Shown here piece by piece: positions 41,965 through 50,797 of a DNA stretch of 64,000 nt. The stretch is taken from contig JACPJW010000001.1 in NCBI GenBank assembly GCA_016187335.1, positions 130,547 to 194,546 on the forward strand. The letters are read 5' to 3'. Numbering within the stretch: the stretch's first letter is position 1; every line of letters begins with the position of its first letter. A program made the translations under genes and the position numbers. This stretch comes from Candidatus Aenigmatarchaeota archaeon (lineage in GTDB: Archaea; Aenigmatarchaeota; Aenigmatarchaeia; GW2011-AR5). The notes below the pieces were generated by a model that was given only the letters and a program-made list of their open reading frames with translations, was not told the DNA's origin and ran no database searches.

Positions 41965-42738
41965 TTGCAAACCGAAATAAAAATCCTTGAGAAAGTGAAG
42001 CTGAAAAATCCCGTGCTCATAGAGGGGCTCCCGGGAATAGGCAATGTAGGGCGCGTGGCCGCCGGCTATCTTGTAAGCGAGCTGAAAATGAAGAAGTTCG
42101 CGGAGCTGTACTCAAATCACTTTCTGCCCCTTGTCATACTTCACGACGCTTCCGTGGCGCAGCTCCTGAAATGCGAATTTTATTACTACCGCTCGAAGAG
42201 CCGCGACATCATTATCCTGACAGGCGACACGCAGAGCATTTCGCCGGAAGGGCACTACGAGATCTGCGAGAAAATTCTTGAGTTCTCGGAAAAGCTCGGC
42301 GTGAAAGAAATAATAACGCTTGGCGGCTTTGCGGAAGGGCGGCAGATAGACGAGCCAAGGGTCATAGGCGCCGTGAACGACAAGTCGCTGATAAAGAAAT
42401 ACGAGAAATACGGCATTGATTTCGGAAAGGACCATCCGGTAGGGACAATTGTAGGCGCATCAGGATTGCTCCTGGGCCTGGGCAGGCTCCGCGGCATTGA
42501 CGGCGCGTGCCTGATGGGCGAGACCTATGGACTGCCCGTCATGACAGACCCCAAAGCGGCTGACCGCGTGATTCACGTGATTACAAAAATACTGGGCATC
42601 AAGGTGGATTTGTCAAAATTAGAGAAAATAATCAAGGAAATGGAAGGAAAGATGAAGCAGACGGAAAAAATACACAAAAGGATTTTGGAGCAGATACCGA
42701 AACAGAGCAAGGGCGAGGACGTGAGGTATATTGGCTAA
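41965..42738 (+). CDS. PAC2 family protein (proteasome assembly chaperone-like)
   Basis: A 257-residue protein. PVLIEGLPGIGNVGRVAAGYLV is the family signature, with ITLGGFAEG and IVGASGLLLGLGRLRGIDGACLMGETYG further on, and a C-terminal coiled coil. I prefer TTG 41965 because AAGGTG lies seven bases before it; GTG 41956 and TTG 41944 are also in frame. Relatives of PAC2 assist proteasome assembly in eukaryotes; the archaeal role is unproven. Confidence 0.9.
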   Translation: MQTEIKILEKVKLKNPVLIEGLPGIGNVGRVAAGYLVSELKMKKFAELYSNHFLPLVILHDASVAQLLKCEFYYYRSKSRDIIILTGDTQSISPEGHYEICEKILEFSEKLGVKEIITLGGFAEGRQIDEPRVIGAVNDKSLIKKYEKYGIDFGKDHPVGTIVGASGLLLGLGRLRGIDGACLMGETYGLPVMTDPKAADRVIHVITKILGIKVDLSKLEKIIKEMEGKMKQTEKIHKRILEQIPKQSKGEDVRYIG

Positions 42739-42822
42739 CGGATGAACTGCATTCTTCTGTAACGCTTAAAAGAGTATCAGTTAAAGATAAAAGCTGTGTT
42801 CTAGGCAAGAGATGAGAAGCTT

Positions 42823-43020
42823 ATGTTTGAATACCCGGGACTGACAAGGTTTGAAAAAACCCGCATAATAGCCGCGCGCGCCCTGCAGATTTCAATGGGT
42901 GCGCCAGTCCTTTTCAAGACGGATCTGGAAAGCCCGAAGGAGATATCAAAGCTTGAATTTGAGAAAGGGATCCTCCCGATAACCGCGAAGAGAAGGATGC
43001 CGGGAAAAACAGCCGAATAA
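42823..43020 (+). CDS. rpoK: RNA polymerase subunit K
   Basis: A 65-residue subunit (Rpb6/omega). LTRFEKTRIIAARALQISMGAPVL is the conserved core helix, and ELEKGILPITAKRR-like text follows as FEKGILPITAKRR. TATA-like GCTTAAAAGA lies at 42764. Confidence 0.95.
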   Translation: MFEYPGLTRFEKTRIIAARALQISMGAPVLFKTDLESPKEISKLEFEKGILPITAKRRMPGKTAE

Positions 43021-43099
43021 TTTCAAAAACGGAGGCTGCCTTGGCTGTTCAAAAATATAAAGAATGAACTCATGCTTCCACCTTGAAAAATTGATTTTT

Positions 43100-43708
43100 A
43101 TGTCAGCGACAAAAATGGAGACAAAAGTAAAAAAGGAAAGGCTGCTCATACCGAGGGAAAAATACCTGAGCGCAGGAGTCCATATAGGCCTCACGACAAA
43201 GACGGCGGGCATGAAGCGCTTCATATACAAGATCCGCCCCAACGGCTTGGCAGTTCTAAACGTCGGCATGATCGACAAGAGAATCGGCCACGCGGCGAAC
43301 ATGCTGGCGGAAAGGAAAAATATTCTTGTCGTGTCAAAGAAAGAAAACGGCCAGCAGTCCGTGAGGAAATTCGCAGAAGTTACCGGAAGTAGGGCGATTA
43401 CGGGAAGGTTCATGCCCGGCTCCTTGACAAACCCTTCCTCCCAGGATTTTTTTGAGCCTGACATACTCGTTGTTACAGATCCTTTGGCGGACAAGCAGGC
43501 GATAAAGGAGGCCTACAGCATGCGCATACCCATCATCGGAATGGTTGACACCTTCAACGAGCTGGGATACCTGGACTTTGTCATTCCTTGCAACAACAAG
43601 GGAAAGAAATCACTGGCTGTCATATACTGGCTCCTTGCAAAGCTGCTGCTGGAAAAAAGAGGCGAAAAACTGGAAGCAAAGCCCGAGGACTTCGGGTACG
43701 AGGAATAG
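43100..43708 (+). CDS. rps2: 30S ribosomal protein S2
   Basis: A 202-residue protein. YLSAGVHIGLTTKTAGMKRFIYKIRPNGLAVLN, then PGSLTNPSSQDFFEPDILVVTDPLADKQAIKEA and a typical PCNNKGKKSLAVIYWLLAK end. ATG 43100 preferred over the longer frame from 43064. Confidence 0.97.
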   Translation: MSATKMETKVKKERLLIPREKYLSAGVHIGLTTKTAGMKRFIYKIRPNGLAVLNVGMIDKRIGHAANMLAERKNILVVSKKENGQQSVRKFAEVTGSRAITGRFMPGSLTNPSSQDFFEPDILVVTDPLADKQAIKEAYSMRIPIIGMVDTFNELGYLDFVIPCNNKGKKSLAVIYWLLAKLLLEKRGEKLEAKPEDFGYEE

Positions 43709-43726
43709 AAAGCCTGGAAAAGAAAA

Positions 43727-44257
43727 TTAGTCTCCGGTTTTTTTCTCGACAAGAATTTTCGTCGGCGTCGGCAGCTTGTATCCTGCTTTCTTCAGCGCGA
43801 TTTTTGCCGTGTCAATTCCGTTTTTGTTTACCTGTATCTCCATTATTTTCTGCCCGCTCATGACGCGCGCCGCTGTCCCTACGGGCTTGCCGAAGTTGTC
43901 GCGCATTCCCGACTGGAACCTGTCCGCTCCTGCTCCTGTTGCCATGGCGTTTTCCCTGAGGACCTGATGCGGGTAGACGCGCACGCGGACAAAGTATGTG
44001 CTGCCTTTGCCCAGCTTTTTGTCCAGCGTCTGCACGACCATAATGCGCGCTGATTCCAGCGCATTATGCCTTATCTGGACATCCCTTTCGGAAACAAGAA
44101 ACAGCTTGGCGTCGTAATCCCCTACCGTCCCCATCTGGAATTCCGCTATTTTCGGCTTTGGCACGCCTTTTACATAGCCTTTCTTGGGAACGCGAATGCT
44201 CTGCCTGGTATAAGGCCGCTGCAGGTTGCGGTAGCATCTTCCGGGTCTTAATCCCAT
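43727..44257 (-). CDS. rpl10e: 50S ribosomal protein L10e (uL16)
   Basis: A 176-residue protein starting MGLRPGRCYRNLQRPYTRQS, with HNALESARIMVVQTLDKKLG and VYPHQVLRENAMATGAGADRFQSGMR, the loop near the peptidyl transferase centre. Confidence 0.97.
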   Translation of the reverse strand: MGLRPGRCYRNLQRPYTRQSIRVPKKGYVKGVPKPKIAEFQMGTVGDYDAKLFLVSERDVQIRHNALESARIMVVQTLDKKLGKGSTYFVRVRVYPHQVLRENAMATGAGADRFQSGMRDNFGKPVGTAARVMSGQKIMEIQVNKNGIDTAKIALKKAGYKLPTPTKILVEKKTGD

Positions 44258-44364
44258 AAAAATCGCTTCGTGATTTCTGCTGAAACGGAAAGGGAAAGGA
44301 TTTTGTCAACTTTGTTTTTGATTTCCGCTTTGCATTGCTTTCTTCCCAGACAAGATTTAAAAAG

Positions 44365-45495
44365 CTACCATCGTTTCACGAAAACCTGGAAAAGCAGTGA
44401 TGTCAGGACAATGCTTGCAATTGACAGCAAAACGACAAGCGTGAATACAGCCGGGCCTATGAGCGATGCTGTCATTGCTACATAAGCCGCTATAATGGAT
44501 ATCTCGCCGCGCGGCATCATTGCTATGCCGACGGTCAGCTGGTCGCGGCCGCCGAAGCCGTAATGCCTGGTGAGAATCCCGGAGCCTATGAACTTGGCGG
44601 CTGTCATGAGCAAAAACAGCGGGACGAAATGCTGCGCCTGAACCCCCGTTCCGGCGGAAAGCGCGACGTATGCAAAAAACAGCGGGACGAAAAAGCCGTT
44701 GGAAACCGTCCTTATTTTAGGCTCTATTACCGATTCTGTAAGCGGTGATTTGCCCAGCAGAAGGCCCGCGACAAACGCCCCTGAAACTGCCGCAATTCCT
44801 GCCTGCTGCGTTGCGTATGAAAGCAGGAAAACGGCGACGAGGGCTGCAGCCACTATAAACTGGTCGTCGTTCATCTCTTCCAGAAATCCGAAAAACTGGC
44901 CTATCCGTTTTGACAGGGCGGCGGCTATTACAATTATGGACAGCGACAGGATGAAGAATACGGTGGCGCTTTTCCATGCCTCGCTGAACGAAAAATAGCC
45001 TATGAAAGTTGAAAGGCCGATTATTGATATCATGTCGCCGTACAGGACCGCGGACGTTATGAGCTTTCCGGCTTTTGAATTCAGCTCGCCGAGGGATGAC
45101 ATTGCCCTGGAAGATATGCCGCTGCTCGTGGACATGAAGGCGATCCCGATCACCACGGCGGCCTTGAAATCGTAAAAATAATAGCCGGCCGCGAACCCAA
45201 GAATGAAAGGAACAACAGCCCCCGCTATCCCGAGCGATATTCCCTGCTTCGTGTTCCCTTTTGTTTTTTCTACGTCTATGTTAAGCCCTATCAGGAATAT
45301 TGCAAAAAGCATTCCGAGATTCGCCATCTCGCCGAGGAGCGGGCTGGGGGAGACAAAATTAAGAAGGGGCCCCGCAATAAAGCCGCCGGTCATTTCCCCG
45401 ACAAGCGAAGGGACCTTCAAACGCTCCGCAATCTCGCCGAAGATTTTCGCGAATATGAGCAATATGGCGACGCTGAACAGGATTTCAACGGTCAT
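44365..45495 (-). CDS. cation:proton antiporter, CPA2 family
   Basis: A 376-residue membrane protein with about 12 helices. VEILFSVAILLIFAKIFGEIAERLKVPSLVGEMTGGFIAGP is the family start, and GIAFMSTSSGISSRAMSSLG is the core ion-binding region. It ends without a TrkA regulatory domain. The open frame continues upstream through the tRNA gene, but ATG 45495 (MTVEILFS) is the natural start. Confidence 0.93.
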   Translation of the reverse strand: MTVEILFSVAILLIFAKIFGEIAERLKVPSLVGEMTGGFIAGPLLNFVSPSPLLGEMANLGMLFAIFLIGLNIDVEKTKGNTKQGISLGIAGAVVPFILGFAAGYYFYDFKAAVVIGIAFMSTSSGISSRAMSSLGELNSKAGKLITSAVLYGDMISIIGLSTFIGYFSFSEAWKSATVFFILSLSIIVIAAALSKRIGQFFGFLEEMNDDQFIVAAALVAVFLLSYATQQAGIAAVSGAFVAGLLLGKSPLTESVIEPKIRTVSNGFFVPLFFAYVALSAGTGVQAQHFVPLFLLMTAAKFIGSGILTRHYGFGGRDQLTVGIAMMPRGEISIIAAYVAMTASLIGPAVFTLVVLLSIASIVLTSLLFQVFVKRW

Positions 45496-45575
45496 GATTT
45501 CATTACGACTTCTTCCAAATATAAAATAATTCTTTCTTTCCGCCAGAGCTTTCTTTTTAAAGAAAGGTCTAAGAG

Positions 45576-45706
45576 CGCCGAGAGGGAGATTTGAACTCCC
45601 GCGAGCACGAGGCTCACAAGCTTTCTTACAACCTTCCCTTTTGATGCAACTTTTGGGAAAAGTTGCTTCCAGGCTTGCGCGTTGGACCAAGCTCCGCCAT
45701 CTCGGC
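45576..45706 (-). tRNA. tRNA-Ser(GGA) with intron
   Basis: Acceptor arms GCCGAGA and TCTCGGC, a three-pair D stem GCG/CGC, anticodon stem CAAGC/GCTTG, loop CTGGAAA with anticodon GGA, long variable arm (GAGC/GCTC), T arm GGGAG-TTCAAAT-CTCCC and discriminator G, all as expected for serine. CCA is not encoded. The 44-base intron (45623-45666) follows position 37. Its ends GCAAC and GTTGT, and inner TTCCC and GGGAA, can pair to form the bulge-helix-bulge needed by the splicing endonuclease. Mature length 87 bases. Confidence 0.93.
45623..45666 (-). repeat. tRNA intron containing an AACTTTT-type palindrome
   Basis: Half of the intron is GCAACTTTTGGGAAAAGTTGC (45646-45666 on +), whose outer end coincides with the 5' splice point. 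A near-identical palindrome with the same TTTTGrTG flank occurs at 25345-25365. The palindrome competes with the intron's long-range pairing. Confidence 0.75.
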
Positions 45707-45730
45707 AGAAGAGAAGAAACCTGCGGTTTC

Positions 45731-45790
45731 TCTCTTTGCGCAGAAACCAAAGGTTTCTGGCAATCCCAGAAAGCTCTTGCTTTCTGAGGA
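45731..45790. repeat. paired-hairpin element, copy C
   Basis: TCTCTTTGCG then CAGAAACC-aaa-GGTTTCTG, linker GGCAATCC, then CAGAAAGC-tctt-GCTTTCTG and GAGG. It keeps the layout and linker of copies A/B but has different stem sequences. It lies upstream of the tRNA-Ser gene. Confidence 0.75.
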
Positions 45791-45867
45791 TTCTAATCTC
45801 ATTTCCCTTATTACAAAATATTAAAGAATTAGTTTATTAGGGCTCTGAGAAGCCCTACCCTTTTGAT

Positions 45868-45888
45868 TAAACTTTTTGGAAAAGTTTA
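45868..45888. repeat. AACTTTT-type palindrome at the Trm112-like stop
   Basis: TAAACTTTTTGGAAAAGTTTA directly abuts the stop codon of the gene ending at 45889. Confidence 0.65.
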
Positions 45889-46056
45889 TCAGAACTTCTC
45901 CGCGTCCTCCAGGAGCATGTCCGGTATGTCTTCATCTATAACAGAAAACCGCAGCCTGCATTTCTTGCAGGAAAGCCTGTTCTTCTTCCTGTCGTAGTCC
46001 AGGTCGCCCTTGCATTTCGGGCATGCAAGTATGTCCAGAAGCTCTTTTTTGAGCAT
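45889..46056 (-). CDS. Trm112-like zinc protein
   Basis: A 55-residue protein: MLKKELLDILACPKCKGDL begins the Trm112/UPF0434 fold, with CPKC and CKKC zinc ligands and RFSVIDEDIPDMLLEDAEKF at the end. Such proteins activate methyltransferases acting on tRNA, rRNA or release factor. The methyltransferase partner is not next to it. Confidence 0.88.
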   Translation of the reverse strand: MLKKELLDILACPKCKGDLDYDRKKNRLSCKKCRLRFSVIDEDIPDMLLEDAEKF

Positions 46057-46199
46057 GAATTACTTTTGAAGAATCAGGCTTTTAAGATTATATTCCCCTG
46101 CACTGCCATTTAATCTGACGATGCGAATGCTGTGCAGAAGAGATGGGTATTTCACGCACTTTGGTTCTTAGGTGGTCGTACGCCTGAAGAAAACGTAAT

Positions 46200-47156
46200 T
46201 TATCCGTAATGCTGGCGCATTTTCGGATAAACGCCTTTCTCCATTATAACCCTGTCAGTCTTCGCGGCAAGTCCCTTCCTGTGCATCATCTCGTCGCTGC
46301 TCATCGCCGCCATTGCCAGTGCGACCAGCTCGCCTTTCAGCGTAATTAAGGCAATCAAATCATCCTTCTCGATTCCTTTCCGGATTTTGCATATGCCCTG
46401 CGTGTACAAAGGCGTTCCACCTGCAACGGAAAAAACAGCCGAGTCCTTGACGACAATTTTCTTCAGGTGGTCAACGGCTTTTTCAACAGGAAGAACGTAG
46501 TCGCGAATCTTATCATCGCCGTTTTCTTTCCAGAAAACAAAAGCGTCAGCGATGTCGTGCATTTTTACAGACTGCTCTTCTCCGAAAGGTCCTGCTTTGG
46601 TGCGCCTGAGCTCGCTCATGTGCGCGCCGCCCAGATGCTTGCCGATGTCATGGCAGAGAACGCGGATGTATGTTCCTGCTTCCACGGATGTTTTGAACAA
46701 TACATCCTTGCCGCTTATCTCCAGGATGTCAAAGGAATGGACCCTGCGGGTTCTTTCTTTTCTTGCAACAGCAGAACGAACCGGGGGTCTTTGCCTGATG
46801 TCGCCGAGAAATTTTTTCACAGTTGCCGAGAGTTTTTTTGCATCCGTTTCTTTATGCAGATGCATCACGCCGGCGTATTCCTTGTCCAATCCCTGCAATG
46901 CCGGAATAACCTTGCAGGCGTTTTCCAGCGTGACTAACAAAACACCGCTCACCATGGGGTCAAGCGTGCCGGCGTGGCCTGTCTTGTTCAGCCCTAAAAC
47001 TTTTTTCACCGTCGCAACAACATCATGAGAAGTCGGGCCCTGCCATTTGTCCAGAACGACGAAGCCGTTTTTAAGAAGTTCTTCTACTGAACGTTCTTCT
47101 GGTTTTTTACCAAAGCCTTCTGCCGGCTCCTCGTCGCTTCTGATGAGCCATTCCAT
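46200..47156 (-). CDS. cbf5: tRNA/rRNA pseudouridine synthase Cbf5
   Basis: A 318-residue TruB-family enzyme. NKTGHAGTLDPMVSGVL holds the catalytic Asp, and VEAGTYIRVLCHDIGKHLG follows. A PUA domain forms the C-terminus (LYTQGICKIRKGIEKDDLIALITLKGELVALAMA). With Nop10 and L7Ae it forms H/ACA RNPs. Confidence 0.97.
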   Translation of the reverse strand: MEWLIRSDEEPAEGFGKKPEERSVEELLKNGFVVLDKWQGPTSHDVVATVKKVLGLNKTGHAGTLDPMVSGVLLVTLENACKVIPALQGLDKEYAGVMHLHKETDAKKLSATVKKFLGDIRQRPPVRSAVARKERTRRVHSFDILEISGKDVLFKTSVEAGTYIRVLCHDIGKHLGGAHMSELRRTKAGPFGEEQSVKMHDIADAFVFWKENGDDKIRDYVLPVEKAVDHLKKIVVKDSAVFSVAGGTPLYTQGICKIRKGIEKDDLIALITLKGELVALAMAAMSSDEMMHRKGLAAKTDRVIMEKGVYPKMRQHYG

Positions 47157-47198
47157 GAAGAGAATTATCCGAGCAAGAATTAAAATGGCCGTTTTGGT

Positions 47199-47219
47199 TA
47201 AACTTTTTTGAAAAGTTTA
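47199..47219. repeat. AACTTTT-type palindrome at the DUF106 stop
   Basis: TAAACTTTTTTGAAAAGTTTA includes bases of the stop codon of the gene ending at 47217. Confidence 0.65.
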
Positions 47220-47837
47220 TACGTAAACCTTCAGCAGCTTTCTCGTCACGACCATGAACAGGAGCGCGCTCAGGAAATACCATCCCAGCCATCCCAGATC
47301 GCTGCCCACGAAAGGCAGTGCGAAAGGCAGGTAGGCGATGATTCTTGAGAATTTCACTTCGTTGCCGTTCATTGCAATGTTCCATTTGTAACCGTTCAAA
47401 GCAACGCCGTTCTTCGGGGTTTCGATGTTGCCGTAACCGCTTATCTCCACGCCGCCCTCTGTTTTCTGGACCTGGTAAACGCTCCCGTCTATATTCAGCT
47501 CTCCTTTGCCGTCGTTGAGCTTCACTTCCCTGTCGCCGTAAATTCCCGCGATCCACGGCAAAGCGAGTATTACTATGATGAAGGAAACAACCATGGGCTT
47601 TAGGGACATCCTCATTATCTTGCCGTTCTCGCTCATCAGCTCCCCGAGGAGCTTGTTCACCTTCTCCGTGTTGCCCTTTTTCTGCTCTTCCTTTATCTTT
47701 TCGTTCATCTCCTTCATCCTTTCCCGCGACTGCTTCACCTGGTGCTGGTCCAAGAGCAGTTTGTAGAATATGTTTATGACCATGATGACGAAGAAGGAGA
47801 AAATAAAGACGTCAATTATCGGGGAAAAATATGCCAT
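47217..47837 (-). CDS. DUF106 / EMC3-like membrane insertase homologue
   Basis: A 206-residue protein from MAYFSPIIDVFIFSFFVIMVINIFYK. The N-terminal helix is followed by a cytosolic coiled coil (QSRERMKEMNEKIKEEQKKG) and two or three further membrane helices, the Oxa1/YidC/Get1-type layout of archaeal DUF106. It inserts membrane proteins, by family analogy. A roughly 50-residue beta insertion (GELNIDGSVYQVQ...) between helices 2 and 3 is unusual. Confidence 0.85.
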   Translation of the reverse strand: MAYFSPIIDVFIFSFFVIMVINIFYKLLLDQHQVKQSRERMKEMNEKIKEEQKKGNTEKVNKLLGELMSENGKIMRMSLKPMVVSFIIVILALPWIAGIYGDREVKLNDGKGELNIDGSVYQVQKTEGGVEISGYGNIETPKNGVALNGYKWNIAMNGNEVKFSRIIAYLPFALPFVGSDLGWLGWYFLSALLFMVVTRKLLKVYV

Positions 47838-47942
47838 GATTATCACTCTATTAAGCCGAAAGCAAATGTTCGATTCGTGTCAGGAAATTTATCATGAACA
47901 TCGCTTTGGAAAATTGAACTTCGCCTTTCCTTTTCACTTTAA

Positions 47943-48227
47943 TCACGCCTTGACGTACTCCACTTTCTTTATCCTGAAGCCGGTGCCGACGTCGTGCTTC
48001 TTGCCGCAGACGCCGCATTTGTACCGTAAATCCAGGCGGCGCGTCGGCTTTTCCCTGCCCTTGGGGTTCTCCTTCGGGAAGGAACCGTAGCCTGCCAGCT
48101 TCCGCAAAAAGCGCCGCTGCGACTTCGTGTCCTGCCTTCTCGGCCTTCTCTTTGATTCTTCTACAACATGCTCCGTGTGCTTCCTGCAGTAAGGGCAATA
48201 GCGCTTTTGGACTTTCGGTATCATCAT
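47943..48227 (-). CDS. rpl44e: 50S ribosomal protein L44e
   Basis: A 94-residue zinc protein. RYCPYCRKHTEH and YKCGVCGKKH supply the ligands. It contacts the E-site tRNA. In many archaea it precedes S27e; here the two lie 7 kb apart on opposite strands. Confidence 0.96.
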   Translation of the reverse strand: MMIPKVQKRYCPYCRKHTEHVVEESKRRPRRQDTKSQRRFLRKLAGYGSFPKENPKGREKPTRRLDLRYKCGVCGKKHDVGTGFRIKKVEYVKA

Positions 48228-48280
48228 TGGAAATCACATCTTCGGCATCATAGGCAAACAATAATTCGGCAGTTCTCGTT

Positions 48281-48865
48281 CTATTCCTCAATTCTTTCAA
48301 TAACTCCTTCCTTGAGCAAAAATTCATTTAAAGCTTCTGGCAATTGAACCGTTTCTCCTTCTTTCAGCTCGTACGTTTGCATGTCCGGTCCCACAAAAGC
48401 GGGCATGCTTTTCCTGACGCGGTAAACTGTTCTTTTCTGGATTAAGTCGGAAATTTGGGGCGGGTCCTCTGCTCTTTGATTTTCGGGGATTTCGTCTTTT
48501 CCTTCCGTCCTTGCCGGTTCCTTCTGCAGCTCCTCAAAGAACGTTTCCCTCAGGCGCCGCAGCTCGTCAACAAGGAAGAAAAAAGTTTTTTCTTCGTTTC
48601 TTGCCAGGTTTTCCGAGGGTATTCCCGTCCGCGCGGTGTAAAGGGCCATCTCCATGAGCTTTTTTTCCCTTGACTCGAACAGGCGCCTTATGATGCTTCT
48701 TGCGTTCTCCAGCTCAATTATGTCGGAGGAAGTTTTCTCGGTTATTCTTTCTTTCCTCCGGAGGTACTCCTTCAGGTCTTCAAAAAAATTCTCCGGCAGC
48801 TTCTGCAGCTTCTTTGACTCGTGCTCCGCCCTTTCGATGTCGCGTATTTTTTCAAACGTCAGCAT
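48281..48865 (-). CDS. DNA replication complex GINS protein
   Basis: A 194-residue protein with a helical A domain (LPENFFEDLKEYLRRKE...ELENARSIIRRLFESREKKLMEMAL) and a small beta B domain at the C-terminus (PAFVGPDMQTYELKEGETVQLPEALNEFLLKEG), the Gins51 order. It joins MCM and the GINS-associated nuclease in the helicase. It is adjacent to the primase, as in other archaea. Confidence 0.9.
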   Translation of the reverse strand: MLTFEKIRDIERAEHESKKLQKLPENFFEDLKEYLRRKERITEKTSSDIIELENARSIIRRLFESREKKLMEMALYTARTGIPSENLARNEEKTFFFLVDELRRLRETFFEELQKEPARTEGKDEIPENQRAEDPPQISDLIQKRTVYRVRKSMPAFVGPDMQTYELKEGETVQLPEALNEFLLKEGVIERIEE

Positions 48866-48919
48866 TCTTATCAGGAAAGGTTAAGACTGGAATCTTTTAA
48901 AGGGCTGTTTTGAAAAGTT

Positions 48920-50272
48920 CTAATGAACCCTTCCCTTGTGCTGCGCAAGCGAGCGCATCGTGGGGAACTCTTTGTTGCACACGCCGCAAGAAAAGCCGCG
49001 CTTCACGGCTTTCAGGTCCTGCCTGAGTTTTCGGCGCTCTTTCATTATCTTGTAAGGGTATGCAATGGGGTTCTTTATCTTCATTTTCTCGTGGTCAACG
49101 GTCTTGGAGCAGATGTCGTACAACCCTATGCTCCTGCAGAACGTTTCGTTGGTGCAGTTGGGCGGCTTTCTGTCGTTTAAGAGGTTCCAGCGCATCTGCG
49201 AAAGCAGGATGCTCCGCGGCAGCGGCGGCTTGTTCCTTTCGTTCCACTCCAGCACTGATTGCTCAATCTCTTCAGGCTGCCAGTTCATCATTTTGAGGAA
49301 GGTAACAAGGGTGAAAATGCTTCTCTTCCTGCCCTCGCTCATCCCGGCTAAAATTGTTTTTACGCACGGAGGGAAGAATTCCTCCGGTATTTTCTTATCA
49401 TAAACAACGAGCCTTTTCGGCTCCTGCTTTTTTTCCTGCTTGGTGTGCATCGCGTGCCAGTCAAGGGCTTCTAAAAGCAGATCCTCCGCCTCGTTCTCTT
49501 CGCTGACGAAAAATTTTTCTTTAACGTTAACCTTTTTTGGTTGGGCAATTTCCGGCTCGAATCTTTTAAGATGCTGCCTTGCTATCGGCAGCGATGCCAG
49601 CCACGTTTTTTCGTTGAGCGAATAAGGCGCCCTGAATAAATGCCTGGCGCCCCAGTCCTTTTCTACCTCAACGAAATAAAACGGGCTCAGTCTTGACGGG
49701 GCTTCGCCCAGCGCTTCTATAAGCTCCTTCGCGCTCCTCCTTTTTACCAGCTTTCTCATCAGCACTTTTGATATTTTCTTTCTTATGAACCTGGCAAGTA
49801 TGCGCGGCGCTTCCGGATACATCCTTGCCAGCGGTTTGTAATCAACCTCTTTGGGAAATGCCTCCCAGCCGACGGAAATGTGAAAGCCCCTTCTTCCGGA
49901 AAACTTTATGCCGTAATTGCGCACACCGTATTTTTCCAGCGTGCGGCATATCAGCATTGCTGCTGTTTTTGATTCTTCAATTCCGAGCTTGCTGTCTATG
50001 TCCAGGACAAAGTCCCATCCGCTTCGCATCTCGCTGTAGTTCTGGCTGTTCACGCTCATGGCGTTCTTCCATCTTTCAACGGAAAAGTGGAACGAAACAA
50101 CACCTTTCCTGACCATCTGCACGATGTCATTTGGGTATTGTATTATGTTCGGCCTTTTCTCGTATGTCCCGTCGAAAAAAGTCCCGACGGCTTCCCTTTC
50201 CTTTGAATGCTCTATGAGCGCCTTGGAAATGTCCTCGCGCGCGTAATATTCCAGAATCTGCTGGCGGTTCAT
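48920..50272 (-). CDS. priS: single-chain DNA primase (PriS-PriL fusion) with C2H2 finger
   Basis: A 450-residue protein from MNRQQILEYYAREDI. The catalytic PriS core has D91 and D93 (FVLDID) and SGRRGFHI (125-132). After a charged linker a PriL C-terminal-type domain follows (about 300-412) with four Cys (303, 373, 379, 388) placed to hold a 4Fe-4S cluster. A final zinc finger uses C429, C432, H445 and H450. Most archaea make two subunits; a monomeric fusion is known in Nanoarchaeum equitans. The added finger is unusual. Confidence 0.93.
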   Translation of the reverse strand: MNRQQILEYYAREDISKALIEHSKEREAVGTFFDGTYEKRPNIIQYPNDIVQMVRKGVVSFHFSVERWKNAMSVNSQNYSEMRSGWDFVLDIDSKLGIEESKTAAMLICRTLEKYGVRNYGIKFSGRRGFHISVGWEAFPKEVDYKPLARMYPEAPRILARFIRKKISKVLMRKLVKRRSAKELIEALGEAPSRLSPFYFVEVEKDWGARHLFRAPYSLNEKTWLASLPIARQHLKRFEPEIAQPKKVNVKEKFFVSEENEAEDLLLEALDWHAMHTKQEKKQEPKRLVVYDKKIPEEFFPPCVKTILAGMSEGRKRSIFTLVTFLKMMNWQPEEIEQSVLEWNERNKPPLPRSILLSQMRWNLLNDRKPPNCTNETFCRSIGLYDICSKTVDHEKMKIKNPIAYPYKIMKERRKLRQDLKAVKRGFSCGVCNKEFPTMRSLAQHKGRVH

Positions 50273-50323
50273 GAGAATAAGTTCCGGACGAACAAATAAA
50301 AGGTTATCAAGGAAATTTAGCGA

Positions 50324-50797
50324 ATGGCAGACGTTTACGTCGCCGGCTCCCTGAGGCACACGCCGCGCGAGTGGTGGGCCATCTACGAGAGAATAGCGAA
50401 AATCATCGAAACAATCGGGATGAGCGCTTACGTCCCTCATATACATACTCCGAACGAAGTGGGAGCAAAGGCTTTGGATATAGATAATCTGGATATGGAC
50501 GGTAATCTTAGGGCTGAAATCTATAGAAAGCAGTGGAAGGTCATAGAAAACGCAAAGCTTGTCATAGCGGAAATAACCCAGCCCTCGACAGGAACGGGGA
50601 TAGAAATCGGTCTTGCCCTGAAGCTGAACAAGCCCGTGATCTGCATGGCTCATAAAACTGCGAACATCACGAGCATGGTCATGGGCCCGGCGCATCTCGG
50701 CATGGTCGACGTGATAAGGTACGACAATGAAGAAGACGGTATGGCGCAGCTCAAAAGGCTTTTAGAAAATAAATACAAATCCTTACTTCACCAGTAG
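50324..50797 (+). CDS. nucleoside 2-deoxyribosyltransferase-like protein (DNPH1/RCL type)
   Basis: A 157-residue protein. MADVYVAGSLR starts a Rossmann-like fold, NAKLVIAEITQPSTGTGIEIGLAL carries the catalytic Glu, and KPVICMA follows. Relatives cleave 2'-deoxynucleoside monophosphates or exchange bases, a nucleotide-pool cleaning role. Its last 15 bases overlap the convergent S15 gene. Confidence 0.88.
   Translation: MADVYVAGSLRHTPREWWAIYERIAKIIETIGMSAYVPHIHTPNEVGAKALDIDNLDMDGNLRAEIYRKQWKVIENAKLVIAEITQPSTGTGIEIGLALKLNKPVICMAHKTANITSMVMGPAHLGMVDVIRYDNEEDGMAQLKRLLENKYKSLLHQ

Noticed and set aside
45496-45750. N-terminal extension of the antiporter frame
   Set aside because: It runs through the tRNA-Ser gene; the natural MTVEIL start lies at 45495.
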